Source of the DNA: Alphaproteobacteria bacterium MarineAlpha5_Bin5
Lineage (GTDB): Bacteria; Pseudomonadota; Alphaproteobacteria; HIMB59; GCA-002718135
DNA length: 64,000 nucleotides
Direction: 5' to 3'
Assembly: GCA_002938205.1 (NCBI GenBank)
Contig: PTKZ01000001.1
Location: 1 to 64,000, forward strand
Part shown: positions 33,506 through 43,726 of the stretch, piece after piece
How positions within the stretch are numbered: the stretch's first letter is position 1
Layout: the number at the start of each line of letters is the position of its first letter
Program-made: the position numbers and the translations under genes
Notes under the pieces: generated by a model
The model's input: the letters and a program-made list of their open reading frames with translations, nothing else
Told to the model about the DNA's origin: nothing
Databases searched by the model: none

Positions 33506-34960
33506 TTAAGAAATAATCTTATTAGAATGCTTTTCAGTATCTTCTAAAATGTGTTGAATTGTTTTTTTTGGTTTTAAGATCATAAAAATTTGATAGGAAA
33601 ACATCGATTTGTAAATCTTAATTAATATTTTATTAATTTTTAATAGAAATGTTGAAAAAAAATTATTACTTATAGAAAGAGGGTAGGGCGGGGGCAAGCC
33701 TTTAATAAATTTAATTTCAAATTGTGAAGCAAATAATTTTTTAAATGATTGAAAAGTAAATAATCTAGTATGAGTTGAATCTAAAATTCCTCTTTTACCA
33801 TAATTAAAGTAACCAAATAATAACATTATTCTTATAATTATAAATCCAATATTTCCAGTAGACGCAATAATTATTTGATTTGGATTTAAAGATTCATGTA
33901 ATCTCTCTATAAAATTTTCTGGATTATGTAAATGCTCAATAATATCTAATAATAAAACATAATCATATGATTTTATATCTTTAGGTAAATCAGTATTTAA
34001 ATTTATTATTTCAAATTCATGATCGCATTCTCTTCTCTCACGATCCACACATTTTATTTTGCAATTTTTAATTTGTTTTAATTTTTTTAAATATTGTCCA
34101 GTGTGTGAACCCAAATCAATAATTGATGAATCTTTTATTATATTATCAAATAATATTGAATGCGTTGATTCAAAATCCATTTTATTTTCATATTTATCTT
34201 TTATTTCAACAAATCTATACTTGCTATCATAAAAAATACCTTTTTGTTGTAGGCTAAAAATTAATGTTTGTTTTAATATATTGTATGCATATTTGAATCC
34301 ATTCACGTATGAAATTTCATCTCCGTAATATGTAGGAATTGAAAATTCATTAATTTGATATTTCATACCAACAAATTGTAAAATAATTTCAGTATCAAAA
34401 TGAAAATCATCTGAATTTAAGTTAAATTTTATTTCCTTCAAATGTTTAACAGAATAAATTCTGTACCCAGTGTGAAATTCACTTAAAGTTGTATTAAGTA
34501 ATGTATTTTGTAATTTTGTAAGAATAATATTACCTACAAATTTATATAAAGGCATTTTTCCTTTAAGTGCATTTTTTTTAATTAACATTCTTGAACCTAG
34601 AGTTAAAGCTGATCTGTTAATTAAGTGATAATTTAAAAAATCATTTATAATTTCAGGAGCATATTGACCATCACCATGTAAAAGAGTTAAAGTATCAAAA
34701 TTATTTTTAATTGCATATTGGATTCCTATTTTTTGATTTCCTCCATAGCCATAGTTTTTAGAATTTTTTAAGATTTTTATATTTATATGTTTATTTTGTT
34801 TTTTCCACTCTTGGGCAATTTTAAATGTTTTATCTTCTGATGCATCATCAGCTACGAGTATTTCATAATTTTCTTTCTTTATTGAATCTGGTAATCTGTC
34901 TAAAACCTGATTAATAAATTTTTCATGATTATATGCTACAATGAATATTAGATGTTCCAT
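33506..34960 (-). CDS. Glycosyltransferase family 2 fused to a SAM-dependent methyltransferase
   Basis: A 484-residue two-domain protein. Residues 1 to about 235 form a GT2 (DPM1/undecaprenyl-phosphate type) domain: FIVAYNHEKFI, ILVADDASEDKT, LLHGDGQYAPE. Residues about 265-460 form a class I methyltransferase: SIIDLGSHTGQYLKKL (motif I), YDYVLLLDIIEHLHNPENF (motif IV and post-motif). It probably adds a sugar to a lipid carrier or surface glycan and methylates a related product. It stands alone next to the yej operon, with an 18-bp gap to it. Confidence 0.85.
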   Translation of the reverse strand: MEHLIFIVAYNHEKFINQVLDRLPDSIKKENYEILVADDASEDKTFKIAQEWKKQNKHINIKILKNSKNYGYGGNQKIGIQYAIKNNFDTLTLLHGDGQYAPEIINDFLNYHLINRSALTLGSRMLIKKNALKGKMPLYKFVGNIILTKLQNTLLNTTLSEFHTGYRIYSVKHLKEIKFNLNSDDFHFDTEIILQFVGMKYQINEFSIPTYYGDEISYVNGFKYAYNILKQTLIFSLQQKGIFYDSKYRFVEIKDKYENKMDFESTHSILFDNIIKDSSIIDLGSHTGQYLKKLKQIKNCKIKCVDRERRECDHEFEIINLNTDLPKDIKSYDYVLLLDIIEHLHNPENFIERLHESLNPNQIIIASTGNIGFIIIRIMLLFGYFNYGKRGILDSTHTRLFTFQSFKKLFASQFEIKFIKGLPPPYPLSISNNFFSTFLLKINKILIKIYKSMFSYQIFMILKPKKTIQHILEDTEKHSNKIIS

Positions 34961-34977
34961 TGAATTTTATTAATAAT

Positions 34978-36555
34978 TTATATCACTGATTGAATCAAAT
35001 TCTTTGTATATTCATTTTTAGGATTATTAAATATTTGATTAGCTTTATTTGTTTCAATTAATTCACCATTTTTTAATACTAATATTTTGTCTGATACTGC
35101 CCGTATTACCTTCATATCATGGCTAATAAAAATAAAACTAAGGGAATATTTTTCTTGTAAGTTATTAAGAAGTTCAATAATTTGATTTTGTATTGTAACA
35201 TCTAATGCAGAGGTAGGTTCATCAAGTATTAAAATTTTAGGATTAAGTATTAATGCTCTTGCAATAGCTATTCTTTGTCTCTGCCCTCCAGAAAATTCAT
35301 GAGGGTATCGATTATAATTTTCACTATAATTTAATCCAACTTCATGTAAAATTACTTTAACTTTATTTTTTTTTTCAATTATGGGTATATTAGGAAAATG
35401 AATTCGTAATCCTTCAGATATTATTTCCTCAACCGTCATTCTTGGACTTAGTGATGAGTAAGGATCCTGAAATATTATTTGAATATTTTTTCTAAATTTT
35501 TTTATGTTACTTCTTTTTATTTCTTCAATATTTTTTCCGTTTATTTTTATTTTTCCATTTGAATTAATTAATTTAAGAATTGCTAAAACAAGTGATGTTT
35601 TGCCTGAACCAGATTCTCCAACAATACCTAAAGTTTCCTTTTCTTTAAGATTAAAACTTAAATTTTGAATTGCTTTAACGTAATTAACTGTTCTTCTTAG
35701 TAATCCTTTTTTTATTGGATACCATACTTTAAGATTCTCTACTTCTATTATATTTTTTGAGTTAAAATTTTTTTTATTTCTAATTTGATTTTGAAAACTA
35801 ATCAGTTCTTTAGTGTACTTATGTTTAGGGTAATCAAAAATTTGTTTTTTATTATTGTTTTCAATGATTTTACCTGATTTCATTACATAAACAAAATCTG
35901 CCATTTTTTTTACTACAGCAAGATCGTGACTGATAAAAAGCATAGACATACCAAGTTTTGTTTGAATATTTTTTAATAATTTTAATATTTGCATTTGAAC
36001 TGTTACATCTAGAGCAGTAGTGGGTTCATCAGCTATTAGAAGATCAGGATTATTTGCAATACTCATTGCAATCATTACTCTTTGTCTTTGACCTCCAGAT
36101 AACTCATAAGAGTATAGTTTAGGCCTATTAGATATACTTTCAAGACCAACTTCTCTTAAGAGTGAGATAGTTTTTCTTTTAGCTTCATTTTTAGAAATTT
36201 TTTGATGCGTTAATAATATTTCTTCCATTTGTTTATTTATTGTATGCAGAGGGTTTAGACTTGTCATTGGTTCTTGAAAAATAGTTGAAATTTTATTACC
36301 TCTAATATTTTCAATTTCTTTTGAAGAACATTCTAAAATATTTTTTTGATTATAAATAATTTCACCACTTTCTAATTTTGCTCCACTAGGCAGTAGTTTT
36401 AGTATACTAAGCGCCGTAAGTGTTTTGCCAGAACCCGATTCTCCAACTATAGCAACAGTTTTGCCTTTTGGAATATTTATATTAACCGAGCTGACTACTC
36501 TTTCATTTTTTTTAAAATATATACTAAGATTGTTTATTGAGATTAAATTTTTCAT
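34978..36555 (-). CDS. yejF: Oligopeptide-type ABC transporter, tandem ATPase (YejF-like)
   Basis: A 525-residue protein with two complete ABC ATPase halves. Each has a Walker A GESGSGKT, a signature (LSGGQRQRV and FSGGQRQRI) and a Walker B with D-E-P-T-[T/S]-ALDV. Tandem ATPases of this length are the YejF/GsiA pattern. It powers import by the YejB and YejE permeases encoded upstream and is last in the operon, 1 bp after yejE. Confidence 0.92.
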   Translation of the reverse strand: MKNLISINNLSIYFKKNERVVSSVNINIPKGKTVAIVGESGSGKTLTALSILKLLPSGAKLESGEIIYNQKNILECSSKEIENIRGNKISTIFQEPMTSLNPLHTINKQMEEILLTHQKISKNEAKRKTISLLREVGLESISNRPKLYSYELSGGQRQRVMIAMSIANNPDLLIADEPTTALDVTVQMQILKLLKNIQTKLGMSMLFISHDLAVVKKMADFVYVMKSGKIIENNNKKQIFDYPKHKYTKELISFQNQIRNKKNFNSKNIIEVENLKVWYPIKKGLLRRTVNYVKAIQNLSFNLKEKETLGIVGESGSGKTSLVLAILKLINSNGKIKINGKNIEEIKRSNIKKFRKNIQIIFQDPYSSLSPRMTVEEIISEGLRIHFPNIPIIEKKNKVKVILHEVGLNYSENYNRYPHEFSGGQRQRIAIARALILNPKILILDEPTSALDVTIQNQIIELLNNLQEKYSLSFIFISHDMKVIRAVSDKILVLKNGELIETNKANQIFNNPKNEYTKNLIQSVI

Positions 36556-36556
36556 T

Positions 36557-37585
36557 TTATAAAAATGTTTTCCTCGGATCTAAAGCATCTCTGATCGCTT
36601 CACCGACAAAAACAAGCAATCCCAACATTAATCCGAGTGTAAAAAAACTTGTTAAACCAAGCCAAGGAGCTTGTAGATTGTTTCTTCCTTGATTAACCAT
36701 TTCACCAAGTGATGCAGAGCCAGGAGGTAATCCAAATCCTAAAAAATCTAAACCAGATAGTGTAGTTACTGAGGCGCTAAGACTAAATGGAAGAAAAGTG
36801 ATTGTTGCAACAGTTGCATTTGGGAGCATATGTCTAAAAATAATTGTTATGTTAGAGACCCCTAAAGCCTTTGCTGCTCTTATATAATCAAAATTTCTAG
36901 CTCTTAAAAATTCCGCTCTAACCACACCAACATATCCCATCCAGCTAAATAAAAGCAATATCAGCAAAAGCCACCAAAAATTAGGCTGAATAACACTCGC
37001 TAAAATAATTAGAACATAAAGAGTTGGAATTGCAGACCATATTTCCATAAAACGTTGAAAAAATAAATCAGTTTTACCTCCAAAATATCCTTGAATTGCT
37101 CCTGCGCTTACTCCAATAATCATTGAAAAAAAAGTTAAAGCAAAACCAAATAAGATTGATATTCTAAAACCGTATATCAGTCTTGCTAAAACATCTCTTG
37201 CTTGATCGTCGGTTCCTAGTAAGTTTTTTTTGCTCGGGGGTGATGGTGCAGGAACATCAATATTTCTTATAATAGTATTATATGAGTAAGGAATAATTGG
37301 CATAATCATCCACCCTGAATTATTAATTAAATTTATTACGTAAGGATCTCTGTAATCAGCTTCTGTTTCAAAATCGCCACCAAAAATTGTTTCTGGATAT
37401 GATTGTAGAACAGGAAAGTAATATTCAGAATTATATTTTACTAATAAAGGTTTATCATTTGAAATAAAATTCGCAAAAAGAGAAATAATAAATAATGCTG
37501 TAAATATACAAAATGAATATAGTCCACGTTTATTAGATACGAAGTTTTTAATACGTCTTCTATTTAGAGGGGAAAATTTAATCAT
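36557..37585 (-). CDS. yejE: ABC transporter permease (YejE-like)
   Basis: A 342-residue DppC/OppC-type permease. It has an N-terminal membrane helix, the long periplasmic loop with LLGTDDQARDVLARLIYGFR, five further helices and the EAA loop RAAKALGVSNITIIFRHMLP. The family imports peptides (microcin C in E. coli). It overlaps yejB by 4 bp. Confidence 0.92.
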   Translation of the reverse strand: MIKFSPLNRRRIKNFVSNKRGLYSFCIFTALFIISLFANFISNDKPLLVKYNSEYYFPVLQSYPETIFGGDFETEADYRDPYVINLINNSGWMIMPIIPYSYNTIIRNIDVPAPSPPSKKNLLGTDDQARDVLARLIYGFRISILFGFALTFFSMIIGVSAGAIQGYFGGKTDLFFQRFMEIWSAIPTLYVLIILASVIQPNFWWLLLILLLFSWMGYVGVVRAEFLRARNFDYIRAAKALGVSNITIIFRHMLPNATVATITFLPFSLSASVTTLSGLDFLGFGLPPGSASLGEMVNQGRNNLQAPWLGLTSFFTLGLMLGLLVFVGEAIRDALDPRKTFL

Positions 37586-38685
37586 TCTCTGGACTCAAAA
37601 TCTATACGAGGATCAATAACAGAATACATAAAATCACCAATAATACCCATAACAAGTCCTAATAAAGAAAAAAAATATAGTGTTGCAAAAATTACAGGAT
37701 AATCCCTTGTTAAAGCAGCTTCATAACCAAGCAGACCTAAACCATCCAAAGAAAATATAACTTCAATAAACAACGAACTTGAAAATAATATTCCTATAAA
37801 AGCTGAAGGGAATCCAGCAATTACAATTAACATGGCGTTACGAAATATATGCCCATATAAGACTTTTTTTTCTGTTAATCCTTTAGCTCTAGCTGTCATT
37901 ACATATTGTTGATTAATTTGATCTAAAAAAGAATTTTTTGTTAAAAAGGTTAATCCAGCAAATCCACTTACAATCATTGCTATGAGTGGAAGTGTTAAAT
38001 GCCAAAAATAATCTTTAACTTGTGCTATAAAACTTAATTCAGAAAAGTTTTCTGAAAATAAACCACGTAATGGGAAAATATCATAAAAGCGCCCTCCTGC
38101 AAAAAATACTATCAATATTACAGCAAATAAAAAATTTGGAATAGCATAACCTATAGTTACAATTGTACTAGAAACAATATCGAATTGTGAACCATCCTTT
38201 ACAGCTTTTCTTATTCCAAGTGGTATTGATATTAAATATACTAATAATGTAGTCCAGAGACCCAGAGATATTGAAACTGGCATTTTATCTAAAACTAATG
38301 AAGTTACTTTTTGATCTCTAAAGAAACTTTCTCCAAAATTGAAAGTTAGATAATCTTTCAACATTTTGATAAAACGTTCACTAGCTGGCTTATCCATTCC
38401 ATACATAATTTCAATCTCTTTAATTATGTCTGGATCAAGTCCTTGAGCTCCACGATATTTTGATTCATTATTTGAAAAACTATCAGTTTCGAAACTAGCA
38501 GATAATTCTCCTTCATCGCCTCCAGAAAATCTTGCAGTAGACTCAACAGCAGTACCAGTCATTTCTGCAATCATTTGTTCAACAGGTCCTCCTGGCACTA
38601 TTTGTATAATAGCAAAATTTATAAGCATAATTCCAAAAAGTGTAGGAATGATTAAAAGCATTCGTCTTAAAAGATAGGTCCCCAT
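37582..38685 (-). CDS. yejB: ABC transporter permease (YejB-like)
   Basis: A 367-residue DppB/OppB-type permease. It starts LLRRMLLIIPTLFGIMLINF, has a YejB-specific periplasmic insert of about 60 residues after the first helix, and carries the EAA loop MTARAKGLTEKKVLYGHIFR. It is the partner of YejE, with start and stop overlapping. Confidence 0.92.
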   Translation of the reverse strand: MGTYLLRRMLLIIPTLFGIMLINFAIIQIVPGGPVEQMIAEMTGTAVESTARFSGGDEGELSASFETDSFSNNESKYRGAQGLDPDIIKEIEIMYGMDKPASERFIKMLKDYLTFNFGESFFRDQKVTSLVLDKMPVSISLGLWTTLLVYLISIPLGIRKAVKDGSQFDIVSSTIVTIGYAIPNFLFAVILIVFFAGGRFYDIFPLRGLFSENFSELSFIAQVKDYFWHLTLPLIAMIVSGFAGLTFLTKNSFLDQINQQYVMTARAKGLTEKKVLYGHIFRNAMLIVIAGFPSAFIGILFSSSLFIEVIFSLDGLGLLGYEAALTRDYPVIFATLYFFSLLGLVMGIIGDFMYSVIDPRIDFESRE

Positions 38686-38725
38686 TAATTTATATTATAG
38701 TATTTATTATAAAAGTTCTAACGGA

Positions 38726-40558
38726 TTAGTTAGTAGTTCTTTGGGATTGTATAAAATTATATTTTTTTTGATTTATCCACCAAGTATCAAATCCAAGAGA
38801 ATATTTTGGTCTAACTGATGGTTGATCAAAAAAATCCCAGTACAGAGTTCTATAAGCCGAAATATGCCATTGAGGTATTACATAATAATTCCATAATAAG
38901 ACTCTGTCTAAAGCTTTAGTAGCCGTAATAAGCTCTTCTCTATCTTTAGCATTAATAATTTTTTCAATTAAACCATCAATAGCATAATTTTTTATTCCAA
39001 TAATATTTCTCGATCCTTTTGTATCAGCTGCATCTGACCCCCAAAAATTTCTTTGTTCATTTCCTGGCGAAAGAGATTGTGAAAAGGTAGATACAACCAT
39101 ATCAAAATCAAAGTTTTCTATTCTTTCTTGATATTGTGAGCTATCAATAGTTCTAACAGTTACCATGATACCAAGCTTTTCTAGATTATCTTTGAATGGA
39201 AGAACAATTCTTTCAAAAGCTGGAGATACTAAAAGTATTTCAAATTCAAATTTTTGTTTTGAGGATTTATTTTGAAGCTTTCCTTCATTTAAAACCCAAC
39301 CTGAATCTTTTAATAATTTGGTAGCTTCTTGTAATTGTGTTCTAATAAATCCTGAACCATCCGTAATTGGATTATTAAATTCAGAAGTAAAAACTTCTTT
39401 TGGCAAAATATCAATATAAGGATTTAGATATTTCAATTCTTTTTCAGTTGGTAAGCCAGTGGAAGCTAATTCAGAATTTTCAAAAAAACTATCTGTTCTT
39501 TTATATGCTCCATAGAACAAGTTTTTATTAGTCCATTCAAAATCAAAAGCATAAGATAGGGCTTTTCTTACACGTTTGTCTTTAAACAATTCTTTTCTAG
39601 TATTAAAAGCAAAAGCTTGCATACCTTGAGGATTTTCATGACTTATTAATTTCTTTTTTATTAAACCATTTTTAACAGCATTAATTTCATATGATGTAGC
39701 CCATTCTTTAGAAGAATTTTCAGAGAAAAAATCTATTTCTCCTGACTTAAATGCTTCTCTCTCAATACCTCTGTCTTTATAGTAATCGTATCTGATAGTA
39801 TTAAAATTATTTTTACCTACTTTTATCGGAACATTATTATTTTTGAAGCCCCAATAGTTACTATCCAGTTCATAAGTAATTGAGCGACCAGTATCAAAAT
39901 TTTTAATTTTGTATGGACCGCTTCCAACAGGTATTTCAAGAGTTGTTTCTTCAAAATTTTTATCCTTCCAATAATGTTTTGGCAATACAGGTAATTGTCC
40001 TACAATTAGTGGTAATTCTCTATTTGTGTTTGTAATAAAATTAAATCTTACTTTTAGATCATTTTCTTTTATAACTTCTTTTACATCTCCATAATAATAT
40101 CCGTAAAATGGATGTCCTTTTTCCATTAAAGTATTAAAAGTCCACACTACATCATCGGCTGTTATTTTTTTACCATCGCTCCAATAAGCTTCTTTTCTTA
40201 TTGTAAAAGATACCCAGGATCTATCATCTGGCCATTCTATTATCTCAGCTATTAAACCATATTCAGTGAATGCTTCATCACTAGAGCTAGTAGTTAAAGA
40301 TTCATAGATTCCACCTATTCCAGCAGCAGCTGTACCCTTTAATGTAAAGGGATTAAAAGAATCAAAACTTCCGATTGCGCTTCTTACAATGTTACCACCT
40401 TTTAAAGCACTTTTGCTAATATATTCTACATTTAGAAAATCTTGATTATATTTTGGTTCTCCATGCATAGCAATTGCATGCGAGCGATTAGTTTCGGCTT
40501 TAACTGATAGTGATAACAATAAAAAGAAAATAATAAAACCAAGCTTCATAAAATTCAT
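38726..40558 (-). CDS. yejA: Peptide ABC transporter substrate-binding protein (YejA-like)
   Basis: A 610-residue family 5 solute-binding protein with a signal peptide (1-22, ending SVKA). SBP_bac_5 features include AIAMHGEPKYNQDF, ADDVVWTFNTLMEKGHPF and GSGPYKI. Length and the H-G-x-P-K-Y start match YejA. It is the first gene of the yejABEF operon, 40 bp ahead of yejB. It supplies oligopeptides to the permeases. Confidence 0.92.
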   Translation of the reverse strand: MNFMKLGFIIFFLLLSLSVKAETNRSHAIAMHGEPKYNQDFLNVEYISKSALKGGNIVRSAIGSFDSFNPFTLKGTAAAGIGGIYESLTTSSSDEAFTEYGLIAEIIEWPDDRSWVSFTIRKEAYWSDGKKITADDVVWTFNTLMEKGHPFYGYYYGDVKEVIKENDLKVRFNFITNTNRELPLIVGQLPVLPKHYWKDKNFEETTLEIPVGSGPYKIKNFDTGRSITYELDSNYWGFKNNNVPIKVGKNNFNTIRYDYYKDRGIEREAFKSGEIDFFSENSSKEWATSYEINAVKNGLIKKKLISHENPQGMQAFAFNTRKELFKDKRVRKALSYAFDFEWTNKNLFYGAYKRTDSFFENSELASTGLPTEKELKYLNPYIDILPKEVFTSEFNNPITDGSGFIRTQLQEATKLLKDSGWVLNEGKLQNKSSKQKFEFEILLVSPAFERIVLPFKDNLEKLGIMVTVRTIDSSQYQERIENFDFDMVVSTFSQSLSPGNEQRNFWGSDAADTKGSRNIIGIKNYAIDGLIEKIINAKDREELITATKALDRVLLWNYYVIPQWHISAYRTLYWDFFDQPSVRPKYSLGFDTWWINQKKYNFIQSQRTTN

Positions 40559-40589
40559 TTTTTAAATATAATTCAAAAATTTAAAAATG

Positions 40590-41366
40590 CTAATTATTAA
40601 TGATATTAATTATTTGATTATGTAAAGATTTATTTGCAGAAGCTACAATACTTCCTTCGGAGTTAATGGTTACAGGATTTCCATATTTATCTGTAACTAC
40701 TCCACCGGCTCCTTCAATTACGGGAATTAAAGCCATATAATCATGAGTTTTTAGAGTATCTTCTAATACAATTTCAATTAATCCTGAAGCAACCATACCA
40801 TACATATAGCAGTCCCCACCTAATCTATAGTATTTAGTTTTATTTATTATTTTATCACAACTTTTTTTAAAGTGCTCATCTTCCAAATATAAACCTGAGG
40901 TACAAAAATGACTTTCATTGATTAAAGAGGTATTAGATGTTTTAACAACATTGTTATTCATTGTAGTTTCTTTATTAATTATTCCCACCCACCTTTCTTG
41001 GTGAGCAGGACAATTAATTATGCCTAAAATAGGATTATTATTTTGTGTAAGAGCAATCAAGTTTCCAAAATCTTTATGTCCCGCAATGAAACTTCTTGTT
41101 CCATCTATAGGGTCTATTACCCAAACAAATTCTGAATCTGGTTTTATGGCTTCAAATTCTTCACCCAATATTCCATGGTTAGGATATTTATTATTAATCA
41201 TTTCACGAATTTTTATTTCAGTATTTTGATCAGCTATAGTAACGGGACTCATATCATTTTTTTGATCAATAGATAATTTTGTTCTAAAATACTGCATTGA
41301 GATTTTTGATGCTTCGTCAGCTAACTTATTTGCAAATTCTACATACTCTTGGTATGAATTATTCAT
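40590..41366 (-). CDS. hisN: Inositol monophosphatase-family phosphatase, HisN-like
   Basis: A 258-residue Mg-dependent phosphatase. Metal-site motifs are GEEFE (about 70), WVIDPIDGTRSFIAGHKDFG (about 88-107) and a C-terminal THDYMALIPVIEGAGG, where the usual W-D becomes H-D. The RSFIAG version of the signature is typical of alphaproteobacterial histidinol-phosphatase HisN rather than SuhB. It would complete histidine synthesis. It is 8 bp downstream of the cytochrome c gene in the same direction. Confidence 0.82.
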   Translation of the reverse strand: MNNSYQEYVEFANKLADEASKISMQYFRTKLSIDQKNDMSPVTIADQNTEIKIREMINNKYPNHGILGEEFEAIKPDSEFVWVIDPIDGTRSFIAGHKDFGNLIALTQNNNPILGIINCPAHQERWVGIINKETTMNNNVVKTSNTSLINESHFCTSGLYLEDEHFKKSCDKIINKTKYYRLGGDCYMYGMVASGLIEIVLEDTLKTHDYMALIPVIEGAGGVVTDKYGNPVTINSEGSIVASANKSLHNQIINIINN

Positions 41367-41374
41367 TAAGTTAC

Positions 41375-41920
41375 TTATGGAAGTTCTGCAGGATTATCTG
41401 ATTGTTCGCGCAAAAAAAGAACTAAATCCGCTCTATCTTGTACTTTTTTTAGACCAGCAAAATTCATTTTAGTTCCTTCCATAAAATCTTTAGGCTTATA
41501 CAAAAATGCAGCAAGTTCTTCATAATTCCACACTCCTCCAAATTCTGCAAGTGCTTTTGAATAGTTATATCCAGCTATATCTGCTTTTGGTCTATTAATT
41601 ATATTCCATAAACTTGGACCAACTTTATCCATTCCATTTTTTTCATAATTATGACAAGAGCCACATTTTTTATAAATTTTTTGACCTTTTGCAGAAGAAG
41701 CACTTAATAAAAGTGATGATATAGGTTCAATGTTTATGTCATTATTAAGTGTTGCACCTAAGATTTCTTGATTTTCTTCAATTTCAATTTTGTAGGCAGT
41801 TTCTGTTAAATTATCATTATCAACATCAATTAAAATATCTCCAAGATGGCTAATTATAACAACTACTAGTATTGCTATTATAATTGATGCCAAAATTTTA
41901 TTAACTTCAAGAGCAGACAT
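41375..41920 (-). CDS. Membrane-anchored cytochrome c (CycM/c552-like)
   Basis: A 181-residue class I cytochrome c. An uncleaved N-terminal membrane helix (about 10-28) is followed by a linker and one haem c domain with CGSCH and the axial Met in GTKMNFAGLKK. The GPSLWNIINRP and KDFMEGTKM spacing matches the anchored cytochromes of alphaproteobacteria that donate electrons to cytochrome oxidase. It is divergent from kdsB-pheA, a neighbourhood common in alphaproteobacteria. Confidence 0.88.
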   Translation of the reverse strand: MSALEVNKILASIIIAILVVVIISHLGDILIDVDNDNLTETAYKIEIEENQEILGATLNNDINIEPISSLLLSASSAKGQKIYKKCGSCHNYEKNGMDKVGPSLWNIINRPKADIAGYNYSKALAEFGGVWNYEELAAFLYKPKDFMEGTKMNFAGLKKVQDRADLVLFLREQSDNPAELP

Positions 41921-42010
41921 GTGTAGAACACATATATAGATTTTTTAGAAAATGAATAGAATTGAAAACAATCAAAAAATATATTTTATAGCCTAATTGT
42001 CGCATAAATT

Positions 42011-42748
42011 ATGAAAACAATAGTTATTATACCAGCAAGAATGGCTTCAGAGCGTTTCCCCAATAAGCCATTAGCTAAAATAAACGGAATACCAATGATT
42101 GAAAGGGTTTGGAGACAGGCTATTAAATCTAATGTAGGCAAGGTATATGTTGCATGCAGTGAAAAAGAGGTATTCGAATTAATAGGAAATATTGGTGGAA
42201 TGGCAATAATGACTGATCCCAATCTACCTTCAGGAACTGATCGGATCCATTCTGCTATTAGTAAAATTCAGGAAATTGATAAAATAGAGAGTATCATAAA
42301 TTTACAAGGTGATATGCCATTGATTAGCCCAAAGGATATTTTAAAAGTTAATGAACCAATACAAAATGGATATTCTATGGGGACTTTAGCTACAAATTTA
42401 TCCGATAAAGAAGAAAAAAATCATAATATTACAAAAGTTAAAATTAAATGGAGAGAAGAAAAACACAAAGGAGATGCAATTGATTTTTATAAAAAGCCAA
42501 AAGGTATATTAAAAAATATTTATCATCATGTTGGAATTTATAGCTTTAAACCATCAACTCTAAATAAGTTTGTAAATCTACCTCCATCAACTAATGAAAA
42601 AAATCTGAAATTGGAACAGTGGAGAGCTCTTGATGGAGGTATTAAAATTGGCATAACTTTTGTTGAAAATGTACCTGTAAGCATAGATACAAAAGAAGAT
42701 TTAATTAAAATTGAAAATATTATAAAGAATACTAATGATAAAAATTAA
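42011..42748 (+). CDS. kdsB: 3-deoxy-manno-octulosonate cytidylyltransferase
   Basis: A 245-residue nucleotidyltransferase with IIPARMASERFPNKPLAKI near the N terminus, MTDPNLPSGTDRIHSA, INLQGDMPLISP and HHVGIYSFK, all KdsB signatures. It makes CMP-Kdo for lipopolysaccharide core. Its 3' end overlaps pheA by 14 bp. Confidence 0.94.
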   Translation: MKTIVIIPARMASERFPNKPLAKINGIPMIERVWRQAIKSNVGKVYVACSEKEVFELIGNIGGMAIMTDPNLPSGTDRIHSAISKIQEIDKIESIINLQGDMPLISPKDILKVNEPIQNGYSMGTLATNLSDKEEKNHNITKVKIKWREEKHKGDAIDFYKKPKGILKNIYHHVGIYSFKPSTLNKFVNLPPSTNEKNLKLEQWRALDGGIKIGITFVENVPVSIDTKEDLIKIENIIKNTNDKN

Positions 42749-43577
42749 TAAATTTGCATTTCAAGGAATTAATGGCGCATATAGTGAACTTGCAGGGAAA
42801 AATATTTATTCTGAAGCAAAGAGCTTAGCCTGTTCTACTTTTGAAGAAATGTTTCAGAAAGTAAGAGATGGAAATGCTGATGTTGCAATGGTTCCAATTG
42901 AAAACTCACAGGCTGGAAGAGTAGCTGATACCCAAAGACTGATTCCTGAATCTGAATTAAAAATTATTGGAGAATATTTTTTAGAAGTAAAGCATAATCT
43001 ACTTGTCATTCCTGGGACTAAATTAATAGATATTAAAAGAATTCATAGTCATGAACAGGGTATAGCTCAATGTAGAAATAAAATTATTAATTTAAATAAA
43101 GAAATGATAGTTGCTACAGATACAGCAGGTGCAGCAAAAAAAATTGAAGAACTAAACAGCAAAGAAGATGCGGCAATAGCTTCAGAATTATCATCTAAAA
43201 TATATAATTTAGAAATTTTAGAAGAAAATTTCCAAGATTCAAAAAATAATGTAACACGATTTCTTATAATGGCTGAGAAAATGCAAAATTTTAATTCAGA
43301 TGAAACAAATTTAATAACTACACTTGTTTTTGTTGTAAGAAGTATCCCTGCTTCTCTTTATAAATGTTTAGGAGGATTTGCTAGCAATGGGGTTAATATT
43401 ACTAAATTGGAAAGTTATGTTCATCCTCAGGGATTTGATGTAGCTCAATTTTATATCGATTTTGAAGGTCATCCTGAAAATGAATCTGTTAAACTAGCTC
43501 TAGAGGAAATGAAATTTTTTTGCAAACAAATGAATATTTTAGGGGTTTATAAGAAATCTTTTTTTCGTAAAAAATAA
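42735..43577 (+). CDS. pheA: Prephenate dehydratase
   Basis: A 280-residue monofunctional enzyme. The dehydratase domain has FAFQGINGAYSELAG, VPIENSQAGRVADT and the catalytic TDTAGAAKKI, with NNVTRFLIM. The C-terminal ACT domain (about 195-275) has the phenylalanine-binding type motif SLYKCLGGFASNGVNITKLES. It converts prephenate to phenylpyruvate and is probably feedback controlled by phenylalanine. Confidence 0.94.
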   Translation: MIKINKFAFQGINGAYSELAGKNIYSEAKSLACSTFEEMFQKVRDGNADVAMVPIENSQAGRVADTQRLIPESELKIIGEYFLEVKHNLLVIPGTKLIDIKRIHSHEQGIAQCRNKIINLNKEMIVATDTAGAAKKIEELNSKEDAAIASELSSKIYNLEILEENFQDSKNNVTRFLIMAEKMQNFNSDETNLITTLVFVVRSIPASLYKCLGGFASNGVNITKLESYVHPQGFDVAQFYIDFEGHPENESVKLALEEMKFFCKQMNILGVYKKSFFRKK

Positions 43578-43628
43578 GATTTTTTGCACTCAAGGTATGT
43601 TTTTTTTTCATTAATGTTATATTGTATT

Positions 43629-43719
43629 GGGAAGGTTTAAGGGCAAATAAATTGTTAATCCAGTCAGGTCTGAAAAGAAGCAGCTGTACCAATCTTATTT
43701 GGGTCTTATAACCTTCCTT
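43629..43719 (+). ncRNA. ffs: 4.5S signal recognition particle RNA (small bacterial type)
   Basis: The gap between pheA and dnaX folds as one long hairpin: 5' gggaaggtt pairs with 3' aaccttcct, and the arms continue through agggcaaataa / ttatttgggtctt. The apical part reads tcaggtctgaaaagaagcag, close to the universal SRP domain IV core (GGUCCGGAAGGAAGCAG). A TATATT box lies 6-11 nt upstream. A place just ahead of dnaX is common in alphaproteobacteria. It pairs with Ffh to target membrane proteins. Confidence 0.87.
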
Positions 43720-43726
43720 TTAAAAG

